Shown here piece after piece: positions 10,494 to 18,300 of a DNA stretch of 22,483 nucleotides (within the stretch, counting starts at the first letter, position 1; each line of letters starts with the position of its first letter). The translations under genes were made by a program, and so were the position numbers. Source of the stretch: Thauera sp. GTDB lineage: Bacteria; Pseudomonadota; Gammaproteobacteria; Burkholderiales; Rhodocyclaceae. The notes under the pieces were generated by a model, which was not told the origin of the DNA, searched no databases, and was given only the letters and a program-made list of their open reading frames with translations. The stretch lies in contig DMCZ01000017.1 in assembly GCA_003446655.1 (NCBI GenBank), forward strand, positions 675 to 23,157, in the 5' to 3' direction.

Positions 10494-11129
10494 TCATCCC
10501 TTCTGATGGACTTGTCGTGCGTCGCCGATGTCGCGCCGGGCGTGAGCGACGATGACAAGCCCCGACCACAGCGCGAGCCCGGACATCACCAGTGCAACGA
10601 CAAGGTCCGGCAATGCGCTTCCGGTACCGAAGACGCCTGCCGCCGCCAGGATCACCGCGAGATTGCCGATCGCATCGTTGCGGCTGCACAGCCACACCGA
10701 ACGCATGTTCGCGTCGCCCGCGCGAAATCGATACAACATCATCGCCACCCCTGCGTTGGCGAGCAGTGCGAGGATGCCGACCACGCCCATCGTAATCGGC
10801 TCAGGCGTCACGCCGTGCTGGAAGGCCCACAGGGCGCGTGCCATTACAACGGCGCCGAAAAGCACCATCGCCACGCCCTTGAGCAAGGCCGCGCGTGCCC
10901 GCCATATCAATCCCCACGACAGCACCGTCAGCGACAGCGCATAGTTGGCGGCATCTCCTGCGAAATCGAGGGCGTCGGCCCATAGGGCGACCGAACCGAC
11001 TGCAAGGCCGGCGACGAATTCGACCAAGAACATCGCCGCATTCACGATCAATGCAATCCACAGTGCTTGGCGGAAGCGCGGGCTCGCTGCGCTGGCATCG
11101 CAGGTGGAGTGGGAACAACAGCCGGCCAT
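10494..11129 (-). CDS. Small cation diffusion facilitator-like metal transporter
   Basis: A 211-residue inner-membrane protein with about six hydrophobic helices, related to CDF (CzcD/YiiP-like) exporters but lacking their C-terminal cytoplasmic domain. The N-terminus MAGCCSHSTC is Cys/His rich, a possible metal-capture site. Helix 2 has acidic residues in ADALDFAGD (Asp52, Asp55, Asp59), and helix 5 has CSRNDAIGN, with Cys148 and Asp152 in the C-x3-D spacing where YiiP has His-x3-Asp. The ATG at 11129 was chosen because AGGAG sits just upstream; the frame extends to 11168 with no support and across the promoter. It is divergent from a CadR/PbrR-like regulator with a MerR-type operator between them, so induction by Cd, Pb or Zn is the likely regulation. 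Confidence 0.82.
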   Translation of the reverse strand: MAGCCSHSTCDASAASPRFRQALWIALIVNAAMFLVEFVAGLAVGSVALWADALDFAGDAANYALSLTVLSWGLIWRARAALLKGVAMVLFGAVVMARALWAFQHGVTPEPITMGVVGILALLANAGVAMMLYRFRAGDANMRSVWLCSRNDAIGNLAVILAAAGVFGTGSALPDLVVALVMSGLALWSGLVIVAHARRDIGDARQVHQKG

Positions 11130-11159
11130 GGTTTTCTCCTTTACGTGGGCGAGGGGTGC

Positions 11160-11190
11160 ATCACACACCCTGTAGCCACTACAGGGTCAA
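11160..11190 (-). promoter_or_regulatory. MerR-type promoter with operator of the cation transporter gene
   Basis: The minus strand has a -35 TTGACC (11190-11185) and a -10-like TGTGAT (11165-11160) separated by 19 bp, the over-long spacer typical of MerR-family promoters. The spacer is filled by a perfect 9-3-9 inverted repeat, ACCCTGTAG and CTACAGGGT (11167-11187). The layout closely resembles the zntA and cadA promoters that are unwound by metal-bound ZntR/CadR. Confidence 0.85.
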
Positions 11191-11232
11191 GCGGTTAAGC
11201 TGTTGGGCGGTTGCAATGAGGAGATGCAGGCG

Positions 11233-11667
11233 ATGAAGATCGGTGAATTGGCCAAGGCCGCGCACGTCGAGGTCGAAACCATCCGCTACTACGAACGGAT
11301 CGGTCTGCTCCCGGCGCCTTCCCGCAGCCCCAATGGATATCGGGCCTACGCGGGTGGGCACCTTGAGCGCCTCGCGTTCATCCGCCACTGCCGGGCACTG
11401 GACATTGCCTTGGTCGACGTCGCGCAACTGCTGCGCTTCGTGGACGACCCCACAACCGACTGTGCTGAGGTCGACGCGTTGATCGACTCCCAACTCACCC
11501 GTGTCCGCGCGCGTCTCGACACCCTGCAAATGCTCGAGCGCCAACTCGTCGCCCTGCGCAACCAGTGCGGTGCCCCCGATCGTGCGGCGCAATGCGGCAT
11601 CCTGCATGAGCTCGAGGCGCCGACGCGGGGGGATGTCTGTGTGTGCCACGATGAGCATGCGCAATGA
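11233..11667 (+). CDS. cadR: MerR-family Cd(II)/Pb(II)-responsive regulator (CadR/PbrR type)
   Basis: A 144-residue cytoplasmic metal sensor. The winged-helix DNA-binding domain at the N-terminus (MKIGELAKAAHVEVETIRYYERIGLL) is followed by a dimerisation helix and a metal loop. Cys77 (TDCAEV) and Cys112 (NQCG) coincide with the CadR ligand positions, with Cys121 (AQCGIL) serving as the third; the C-terminus adds CVCHDEH, a Cys/His tail like those of CadR and PbrR. The start at 11233 has GAGGAG 9 nt upstream; the in-frame ATG at 11224 sits too close to that site. It diverges from the cation transporter across the operator at 11167-11187 and probably controls both. The pbrR symbol is equally possible. 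Confidence 0.9.
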   Translation: MKIGELAKAAHVEVETIRYYERIGLLPAPSRSPNGYRAYAGGHLERLAFIRHCRALDIALVDVAQLLRFVDDPTTDCAEVDALIDSQLTRVRARLDTLQMLERQLVALRNQCGAPDRAAQCGILHELEAPTRGDVCVCHDEHAQ

Positions 11668-11762
11668 TCTGCGGTTCGGTGGCGGCGTGACCACAATGTG
11701 GGGTGCCAGCGCTCCGGTACGTTCATGGTCGCGATATGAGCCGTCAGCCAACGGGCCGGAGT

Positions 11763-11768
11763 TAAAAT
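11763..11768 (+). promoter_or_regulatory. -10 element giving a probable leaderless czcI-like mRNA
   Basis: TAAAAT ends 8 nt before the ATG at 11777, so the predicted transcription start falls at or within 2 nt of the start codon. There is no Shine-Dalgarno at useful spacing, and no clear -35 box. The same arrangement is seen at the second czcI copy. Confidence 0.45.
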
Positions 11769-11776
11769 CGTCGCCC

Positions 11777-12115
11777 ATGCACCGTTGGCTTGCCATCTTC
11801 TTCCTGCTGCTCGTTCCACTTCAGTTCGCTTCGGCGGGCCTGGAGGCGTACTGCTTGGAATCGGCCGGTTTCGCGACCAGCCACGGCGACCACCATCCAC
11901 ATACCTGTCAGGTGGATGAAGGCGATGAAGGGATGAAAGGGCAGCTTCACGCCGACTGCGGTTTCTGCCAGATCCTGGCGAGCGCGGCACTGCTCGATGC
12001 GGGTCGTCTGCCATTGACAGGACTGGGCCATGTCCTCGTCGACGCCGGGCGGGACTTCAACGCGTCTGCGCTGGTCACCGAGCCTGAACGCCCCAAGTGG
12101 CGCCTCGCTGCCTGA
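11777..12115 (+). CDS. czcI: CzcI-family periplasmic metal-resistance protein (copy 1)
   Basis: A 112-residue secreted protein with a signal peptide (MHRWLAIFFLLLVPLQFASA, cleavage near residue 20). The mature part has Cys26, a His cluster (HGDHHPHTC, 36-44), and HADCGFCQ (58-65) with a CxxC pair, and ends EPERPKW. The same YC near position 26, the H-x-D-C-x-x-C-Q motif, and the PERPKW tail occur in the protein at 21558-21908, which sits at the czcI position of the efflux operon, so the two are paralogues. CzcI is described as a periplasmic accessory or regulatory protein of Czc systems; its exact biochemical role is unclear. It is followed on the same strand by dsbB, dsbA and ynfA. Overall identity to copy 1's paralogue is low outside these motifs. 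Confidence 0.75.
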   Translation: MHRWLAIFFLLLVPLQFASAGLEAYCLESAGFATSHGDHHPHTCQVDEGDEGMKGQLHADCGFCQILASAALLDAGRLPLTGLGHVLVDAGRDFNASALVTEPERPKWRLAA

Positions 12116-12257
12116 GCGGCAGCCCACCCCTGTCTTCCCCTCGTCTTCGAGCGCGCGCCGCACGGTAGCGGCGGTGTGCTCCATTGCGGACGTCCGGGCA
12201 CTGCCTATGGCGTCCGCCCCTCCCGAAGCCTGGGAACCAACCCTCGAGATCGACTCG

Positions 12258-12683
12258 ATGCACGACAAACGAACCCAATGGTGGTGGCTGATGGCCGCCT
12301 GGGCCGTGGCTCTGGTATCCACGCTGGGCGCGCTCTTCATCGGTGAAGTGATGGGCATGACGCCCTGCGTGCTGTGCTGGTACCAGCGGATCGCCATGTT
12401 CCCGCTCGCCCTCATTCTGGGCATGGCCGTGTTCGCCGAGGACCGGCGCGGTGCGGTGTATGCGCTCCCATTCGCGCTCGCTGGTCTCGCGCTGGCCGCC
12501 TATCACAGCGCACTGATCGCAGGCTGGGTGCCACAGTGGTGGGTGCCGTGCGGCACCGGCCCCTCGTGCAGCCAGCAAGCCCTGGTCATCCTTGGCGACA
12601 TCCAGATTCCCTGGCTATCGCTGGCGGCCTTCCTCGCCATCGCCGCCGCCCTGACGATTTATCTGATAAGGACCCGTAAATGA
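12258..12683 (+). CDS. dsbB: Disulfide bond formation protein, DsbB/BdbC family
   Basis: A 141-residue inner-membrane protein with four hydrophobic helices that reoxidises a DsbA-type thiol oxidase and passes the electrons to quinone. The first redox pair is PCVLCWYQR (Cys37, Cys40), the family signature; the second is Cys98 and Cys104 in the periplasmic loop (PCGTGPSC), spaced closely as in BdbC-type proteins. Family length is about 140-180 residues. The start MHDKRTQ at 12258 was chosen by similarity to the family; the ribosome site is weak, and an in-frame ATG at 12208 is possible. The stop overlaps the ATG of the dsbA-like gene (ATGA), which indicates a dedicated DsbB/DsbA pair. Confidence 0.88.
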   Translation: MHDKRTQWWWLMAAWAVALVSTLGALFIGEVMGMTPCVLCWYQRIAMFPLALILGMAVFAEDRRGAVYALPFALAGLALAAYHSALIAGWVPQWWVPCGTGPSCSQQALVILGDIQIPWLSLAAFLAIAAALTIYLIRTRK

Positions 12684-13336
12684 ACACACGAAAACTCCTG
12701 GCACTCGCCGTGTTGCTGATCCTCGGCCTGGCCTTTTACTTCGGCATGGATGCCTATCGCGACCGCACACAGGCCGAGCAGGACACGCGCGTCGCTGTGG
12801 AAGGAAGCCGCCTCGTGCGGATGCATACCCCGATCATCGGGCCGCAGAACGCGCCGGTCACCATCGTCGAGTTCTTCGATCCCGCCTGCGAGACCTGCCG
12901 CGCCTTCTATCCGATCGTCAAGCAGATCATGGCCCAGCATCCGGACAAGGTCCGGCTTGCGCTGCGCTATGCGCCCTTCCATCACGGCTCGGACCAGGTG
13001 GTGAAACTGATCGAGGCTGCGCGCAAGCAGGGACTCTACACCCCGGTGCTCGAGGCGCTGCTGGCCACGCAACCGGAGTGGGCCGACCACGCGGCGCCCA
13101 ACATCGGCATCGCCTTCGAAGCAGCCGCCCGCGCCGGCCTGGACATGGGACGCGCCCGGCAGGACATGGAGACGCCCGAGATCCAGGCCGTGCTCGCGCA
13201 GGACATCGAGGATCTGACCGCGTTGCAGGTCAGCAAGACACCAACCTTCTTCGTCAATGGACGCAGCCTGCCGAGCTTCGGCCCCGAGCAGTTGGCACGC
13301 CTGGTAGCGGAGGAAGTGGGTAAAGTGCAGCCGTGA
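12680..13336 (+). CDS. Membrane-anchored DsbA-like thiol:disulfide oxidoreductase
   Basis: A 218-residue thioredoxin-fold protein with an N-terminal hydrophobic anchor or uncleaved signal (about 5-22) and a periplasmic domain. The active site is PACETCRAF (Cys70, Cys73), and the cis-proline is in KTPTFFVNG (Pro188). It likely introduces disulfides into exported proteins and is reoxidised by the DsbB-like protein encoded just upstream, with which it overlaps by 4 bp; it also overlaps ynfA by 4 bp (GTGA). Probable clients in this neighbourhood are Cys-containing secreted proteins such as CzcI (inference). Confidence 0.87.
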   Translation: MNTRKLLALAVLLILGLAFYFGMDAYRDRTQAEQDTRVAVEGSRLVRMHTPIIGPQNAPVTIVEFFDPACETCRAFYPIVKQIMAQHPDKVRLALRYAPFHHGSDQVVKLIEAARKQGLYTPVLEALLATQPEWADHAAPNIGIAFEAAARAGLDMGRARQDMETPEIQAVLAQDIEDLTALQVSKTPTFFVNGRSLPSFGPEQLARLVAEEVGKVQP

Positions 13337-13671
13337 TCGGTTTGTTCAAGCTCGCCGGCCTGTTCGCCTTGACGGCCGTGGCCGAGATCGTCGGCTGCTA
13401 TCTGCCCTGGCTCGTGTTGAAGCAGGGCCGGAGTGCCTGGCTGCTCGTGCCCGCAGCGCTGTCGCTCGCCGCCTTCGCCTGGCTGCTGACACTGCATCCG
13501 ACTGCAGCCGGGCGAACCTATGCCGGTTACGGCGGCATGTACATCGCGGTCGCGTTGGTGTGGCTTCGCGTCGTGGATGGCGTTGCGCTGACCCGCTGGG
13601 ATGTCGCGGGCGCCGGCGTCGCGCTGGTCGGCATGGCCATCATTGCGCTGCAACCGGCCGCCTCTCCCTGA
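13333..13671 (+). CDS. ynfA: YnfA-family small membrane protein
   Basis: A 112-residue inner-membrane protein with four hydrophobic helices, beginning VIGLFKLAGLFALTAVAEI and matching the UPF0060/YnfA family (E. coli YnfA 108 aa). The motif GRTYAGYGGMYI (about 60-71) is characteristic. The family is related in size and topology to SMR transporters, and some members are reported to export small cationic compounds. It starts at GTG (13333-13335), overlapping the dsbA-like stop by 4 bp, so it is translationally coupled to the dsb pair. Its role in metal resistance is unknown. Convergent with the next gene, 48 bp away; no clear terminator seen between them. Confidence 0.9.
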   Translation: MIGLFKLAGLFALTAVAEIVGCYLPWLVLKQGRSAWLLVPAALSLAAFAWLLTLHPTAAGRTYAGYGGMYIAVALVWLRVVDGVALTRWDVAGAGVALVGMAIIALQPAASP

Positions 13672-13719
13672 AAGTATCATTGTTGCTTCTCGGGGCGCTC
13701 TGGCGACCGCAAACACCGC

Positions 13720-14217
13720 TCACCTCATCCACATGTACTGCTGGTGTCGCATCATGTGGTCCATCATCATCTGCTGCATCGGCATGTATTGATCCATCAT
13801 GTACTGGCGCTGCCTTTGTTGTTCGGGCGTAAGCGTCGAGTAGTAGCCGCCCATATGGCCCCATCCCATCATTGGGCCCATCGTCATTCCGGGCCCCATC
13901 CCCGGGCCGCCCATGCAGCAGCCCATGCCGCCGCCCGGCCCCCACATGCCGTGCATCAGCTGCATGTTGTTCTGCATCGTGGCCCAGTGCTCCTGGAGTA
14001 GTTTTTGCCGCGCTTCGGGATCCTGAGTCTGGTTGATCTTGTCCATCTGCTCTTGCATCTTCTTCATGTTCTCCTGCGCCTGCGCCATCCGCTTGTCGAA
14101 CTCCTGCACATTGGGCGGCTCGAGGTTCGCTTGGGCACCAGACGCCGGCTGGGCGAGAGCGGGCATGGACGAAAGTACAACGGCGGACAACGCGGCTGCC
14201 AGGATCGTGTTCTTCAT
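13720..14217 (-). CDS. Secreted methionine-rich protein of unknown function
   Basis: A 165-residue protein with a signal peptide (cleavage after ALA, near residue 22). The middle (about 37-80) is a polar, probably coiled-coil helix (EFDKRMAQAQENMKKMQEQMDK). Then follows a Gly/Met-rich stretch with a Cys-Cys pair (about 88-124, GPGGGMGCCMGG...), and a C-terminal helix packed with Met and His (about 138-165, DQYMPMQQMMMDHMM). I count 27 Met in roughly 143 mature residues. Met-rich periplasmic segments commonly bind Cu(I)/Ag(I), so a metal-binding or chaperone role is plausible but not shown. The ATG has AGGAG upstream. It lies downstream of the arsR-family gene on the same strand, 122 bp apart. 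No family name recognised. Confidence 0.8.
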   Translation of the reverse strand: MKNTILAAALSAVVLSSMPALAQPASGAQANLEPPNVQEFDKRMAQAQENMKKMQEQMDKINQTQDPEARQKLLQEHWATMQNNMQLMHGMWGPGGGMGCCMGGPGMGPGMTMGPMMGWGHMGGYYSTLTPEQQRQRQYMMDQYMPMQQMMMDHMMRHQQYMWMR

Positions 14218-14339
14218 CTCGATTCTCCTATGTCACAAGCGGAGGCCATGACGGTCTTGTTACGACGGACCGATGACCACTGGGGATTGCGCCCGGGGAC
14301 GGGCAGCGGGGGGAAACGGCGCGCATCGGCGATTGATGT

Positions 14340-14741
14340 TCATCTGGCCCCCGTCGCTAAGTCAGAAGTCTGGATGCCCACCCGGCAACGGCCGTCTTCG
14401 CGCAAGCAGATGCGCTCGCGGAATCGTCCAAGATCACCCGAGAAGACATCATCCTCATCGGGTACCGAGCGAATCAGATCGGACAGGGGCCCCATCGTCG
14501 GCGAGCCGGTTACCAGCCGATGGTAGAGCCAGCGGCCATCCTTGATGGCGCTCAGCAGGCCAGCCTGACGCAGCGTTTTCAGGTGGCGAGAGAGCTTGTA
14601 TTGCAGCTCTTGGAGGCTGTCCACCAATTCGCATAGACAGATCTCTTCGCCGGTGTCTACGAGCAGACGCATGATGCGAATGCGGGTGCGGTCGGCCAAG
14701 GCTTGGAAGACTTCTTCGGGTTTGACGGTGATGAGATGCAT
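14340..14741 (-). CDS. arsR: ArsR/SmtB-family metal(loid)-responsive repressor
   Basis: A 133-residue winged-helix repressor. EEICLCELVDSLQELQYKLSRHLKTL (about 32-57) contains the CxC pair (Cys35, Cys37) at the position of the arsenite/Cd metal box of ArsR (ELCVCDL), followed by the recognition helix. The C-terminus has two more Cys (112, 119) in an atypical extension. The start MHLITVKPEE at 14741 is supported by a -10 box placed for a leaderless transcript; an upstream TTG (14759) gives six more residues and is less likely. No arsenite pump or arsenate reductase gene is present in the window, so the inducer is uncertain. It probably controls itself and the Met-rich protein gene downstream. 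The symbol is by family. Confidence 0.85.
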   Translation of the reverse strand: MHLITVKPEEVFQALADRTRIRIMRLLVDTGEEICLCELVDSLQELQYKLSRHLKTLRQAGLLSAIKDGRWLYHRLVTGSPTMGPLSDLIRSVPDEDDVFSGDLGRFRERICLREDGRCRVGIQTSDLATGAR

Positions 14742-14753
14742 AGTTGCATCATA
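14735..14753 (-). promoter_or_regulatory. Promoter -10 and possible operator overlapping the arsR start
   Basis: TATGAT (14753-14748, minus strand) ends 6 nt before the ATG at 14741, placing the transcript start at the start codon itself; the -35 is weak (TCAGCG near 14776-14771). A perfect inverted repeat GATGCA-N4-TGCATC (14735-14750) covers the -10 and the start codon and would suit an autorepressor operator. Confidence 0.5.
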
Positions 14754-14866
14754 GTGCAAGCGTGCAGAACCGCTGAGCCGTCTGCGCCGCGAACAACATC
14801 TGCGGGGCAGGCCGCTGGTTAACTCACAACAGTGCTTTCAACTTGCTACCGCCGAGCGCCTGAGGT

Positions 14867-14897
14867 GACCGCCTGCGCGCCGTTGCCGCAGGCGGTC
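14867..14897. terminator. Hairpin terminating the czc operon
   Basis: Perfect 11-bp stem GACCGCCTGCG / CGCAGGCGGTC with a 9-nt loop, starting 8 nt beyond the stop codon of the last gene of the minus-strand efflux operon. There is no T-run, so it could instead protect the transcript end. Confidence 0.65.
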
Positions 14898-14905
14898 GGG
14901 CGGAG

Positions 14906-15292
14906 TCACTTCAGTGTGAAGCGTGCCGTGGTGGAAGGCTTGCCCGGAAGGGTGACAACCGCGACCAGCTTGGTGCCGGCGCCGACCTTGAAGCTACCCT
15001 TGGCTTCGAGTCGATCACCTGCAGGCTTGAGTTCGACATCTTGCTTGTTTGCGCCAGACAGCAGCGTGAGCTTGGCACTGCCGTTTGCCACATCAACAGG
15101 CTTGCCGTGATCGCGAAGATGCAACTGGATCACCTCGGGCTTGGCAACGAGTTCGAGATCGAGATCCTTGACCTCGACCACCACGCCTCCATGCATCGAT
15201 TCATGCTCGTGAGCATGGTCATGCTCGTCGGCTGCAAAGGCGGGGCCCACAGACACGAGAGCAGCGAGGGCGACGACTTTTGAGAACTTCAT
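14906..15292 (-). CDS. Small secreted His-rich protein at the end of the efflux operon
   Basis: A 128-residue protein with a signal peptide (cleavage at PAFA-A, near residue 20). The mature N-terminus is DEHDHAHEHESMHGG, a likely metal-binding tag. The remainder (about 36-128) alternates polar and hydrophobic residues and looks like a beta-sandwich (VVVEVKDLDLELVAKP... VAVVTLPG). No Cys. The ATG at 15292 has AGGAAA upstream, 41 bp after czcA. Its position and HDH tag suggest a periplasmic metal-binding helper of the pump; function not established. It resembles in layout, but not clearly in sequence, the protein at 19578-20141. Confidence 0.78.
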   Translation of the reverse strand: MKFSKVVALAALVSVGPAFAADEHDHAHEHESMHGGVVVEVKDLDLELVAKPEVIQLHLRDHGKPVDVANGSAKLTLLSGANKQDVELKPAGDRLEAKGSFKVGAGTKLVAVVTLPGKPSTTARFTLK

Positions 15293-15333
15293 GGTTTTTC
15301 CTTTCTGGTTTGCATGAGGCGGGTTAAGCAGCG

Positions 15334-18300
15334 TCAGAATGCTTCGGCGTTTCGATCGTCGAGCAGACTCTCTGCATCGCGGCGGCCGAAGAGCCAGAAC
15401 ATTGCAGGGGTAAGGAAGGTATCCAGCAGGGTCGAACTGATGAGGCCCGAGAAGATCACCACGGCCACCGGATGCAGAATCTCGGTACCCGGGCGCTCGG
15501 CCTCGAACAGCAGCGGTGCAAGCGCAAACGCGGTTACCAGTGCGGTCATCAGCACCGGCGACAGGCGCTCGATCGAGCCCCGCAGGATCATCGTGTGGTC
15601 GAAGCTCTCGCCCTCGATACGCATCAGGTTGAGGTAATGACTCACCTTGAGGATGCCGTTTCGCACCGAAATACCTGCAAGCGTGATGAAGCCGACGAGT
15701 GCCGCCACCGACAGCGGCTGACCGGAGATCCACAGTCCAATCACCGCCCCGACCAGTGCGAGCGGAATGTTCGCCATGATGAGCGCCGAGAGTCGAACCG
15801 ACTTATAGCGGCTGTAGAGCACGACGAACATCAGTACGAGGGAGACGATCGACAGCAGCCCCACCAGGCGGGAAGCCTCTTCCTGGGCTTGGAACTGCCC
15901 GCCGAGGGTGATGAAGTAGCCCTCGGGCAACTTCAGGTCGGTCACGACGGCGCGGATGTCCTCGACGACCTCCGACAGCGGACGCTGCTGTGCATTGGCC
16001 GAGAGCACGATGCGGCGCTTACCGTCGTCCCGGCTTACCTGGTTCGGACCGTCACCATCCTCGATTGACGCCAGCTTCGACAAGGGCACATGGCCGGTCG
16101 ATGTTTCGATCAGGATCTGAGCCAGCCCGTCGGCCGAGCGCGCTGTTTCGGGCAGACGCACGACCAATGCGAACCGTCGACCGCCCTCGACGATCTGGGT
16201 GACCTTCTCGCCCTCGACGAGGTTTTGCAGCGCGGCCAGAATCTGCGGTGCCGGCACCCCGTAACGGGCAGCGGCCGCATAGTCGATCCGCACCTTGATC
16301 TGCGGCGCGAGCACTTGCTTCTCGATCTCCAGGTCAGCGAGCCCCGGAATGGCGGCAAGCCGCGTTCGCAATACGTCAGCCTGACCGCGCAGGGTGTCGA
16401 GATCCTCGCCGAAGATCTTGATCGCGATCTGCGAGCGCACGCCCGACAGCATGTGGTCGATGCGGTGTGAGATCGGTTGCCCGATCGCGATCGCAGCTGG
16501 CAGATTGACCAGTCGCGACCGGATGTCTGCGGTGATCTCACCCATTGAGCGGCTCAGCTCACCGGCGGGTTTCAGCCCCACATCGAGCTCGCTGACGTGG
16601 ACACCTTCCGCATGCTCGTCAAGCTCGGCCCGCCCGCTTCGGCGCCCGACGTGCGTCACTTCGGGAACCTGTTTCACGAGCACTTCCGCTTGCTGCGCGA
16701 GCACGGTCGACTCCGCCAGGGTAACGCCCGGGTTGAGCCGCATGCCGATCAGCAAGGTGCCTTCGTTGAACGGCGGCAGAAAGGTCGTGGGGAAGAACGG
16801 TACCGCAGCGGCAGCAATTGCCACCGCAACCGCACCCGCGGTGACGGCCGCCCTGGGGTGCTCGAGCACCCCCTGCAACGCCCCGCGATAACGTGCCTTG
16901 AGCCAGGCGAGCAAGCGCGTGTCACCGTGATCGAGGGACTTCATCCGGGGAAGCAGGTAAAAGGACAGCACCGGCGTCACGGTCACCGAAACGACCAACG
17001 AGGCGAGCGTGGAGACGATGAACGCCACGCCGAGCGGCACGAACAGCCGCCCCTCCATGCCAGGCAGCGCGAACAGCGGCAAGAACACCAGCACGATGAT
17101 GATCGTCGCGTAAAGGATGGCCGAGCGCACTTCCATCGTTGCGCGCGCCACGAGTTCGATCGGGTGAAGCCGATGGTCGTGATGCTTTGCGCGGTCCTCC
17201 TTCAATCGGCGCAGCACGTTCTCTACGCCCACAACCGCATCGTCGACCAAGCCGCCAATCGCAATCGCGAGACCACCAAGGGTCATCGTGTTGATCGACT
17301 GCCCGAAATACTTGAAGACCAACGCCGTCATGAAGATGGACACCGGAATCGCGGTGAGCGCGATGATCGTCGGGCGCAGGGTGCCGAGAAAAAAGAAGAG
17401 GATTGCCGCAACGAACACCGATGCGCCAATCAGCTTACCCTTGAGCGTGCTGATCGATGCCTCGATGAAAGTCGCCTGCCGGAAGGTCACCTCCGGCGCA
17501 TCCATCCCGGCCGGGAGCGATATCTTCATCTCTTCGAGCGCGGTTTCGATCGAGCGAGTCAGGTGAATGGTGTCCGCCGTAGGCTGCTTCTGAATGCCGA
17601 GGATGACGGCCGGCTTGCCCTCGAAGCCCGCATCCCCCCGTTTGGGCGCCGCTGCGAAGGTCACGGATGCGATCTGACGCAGCAGGATCGGCTGGCCATC
17701 TCGCGCAGTGATCGCGAGGTTCTTCAGATCCTCCAGGCTCGAGGTCCGACCGAGATGGCGGATGAGATACTCGCGCCCGTTCAGTTCGAGAAAGCCCCCC
17801 GAGGTGTTCGACGAGAAGCCTCGAATCGCCCCTTCCAACTGCTCCAACGAAACACCGAGCTCAGCCATACGGCGGGTGTCGGGCTGAACCTGGAACTGCC
17901 GCACCTCTCCGCCAATCGGGATGACTTGCGCGATGCCGGGGATCGCCATCAGGCGCGGACGAAGAACCCAGTCCGCATACTCTCGGACCTGCATCGGCGA
18001 GATCTTCGCCGTGTCGATCGGGATCGCGATCTGCATGATCTCGCCCATGACCGAGCTGATCGGCCCCATGCGCGGAATCACGTCTTCAGGCAACCCTTCC
18101 TCCATGGCTGAGAGGCGTTCCGACACCATCTGCCGGGCGCGGAAAATCTCGGTACTCCAGTCGAAGGTCACGTAGATGAAGGACAGCCCCGAGCTCGAGG
18201 TAGAGCGCACTGACTCCACGCCGGGCAAACCATTCATGGTGGTCTCGAGCGGAAAGGTGATGAGTTGCTCGACCTCCTCCGCCGCCATGCCGCCGGCTTC

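Noticed and set aside
15293..15733. N-terminal extension of the small His-rich protein frame (14906-15733)
   Set aside because: The upstream part overlaps czcA out of frame; the ATG at 15292 begins a clean signal peptide and has a ribosome site.
16597..18111. Plus-strand 504-codon frame inside czcA
   Set aside because: Antisense to a full-length RND pump; its composition, rich in Arg, His, Asp and Gln, is typical of mirror frames.
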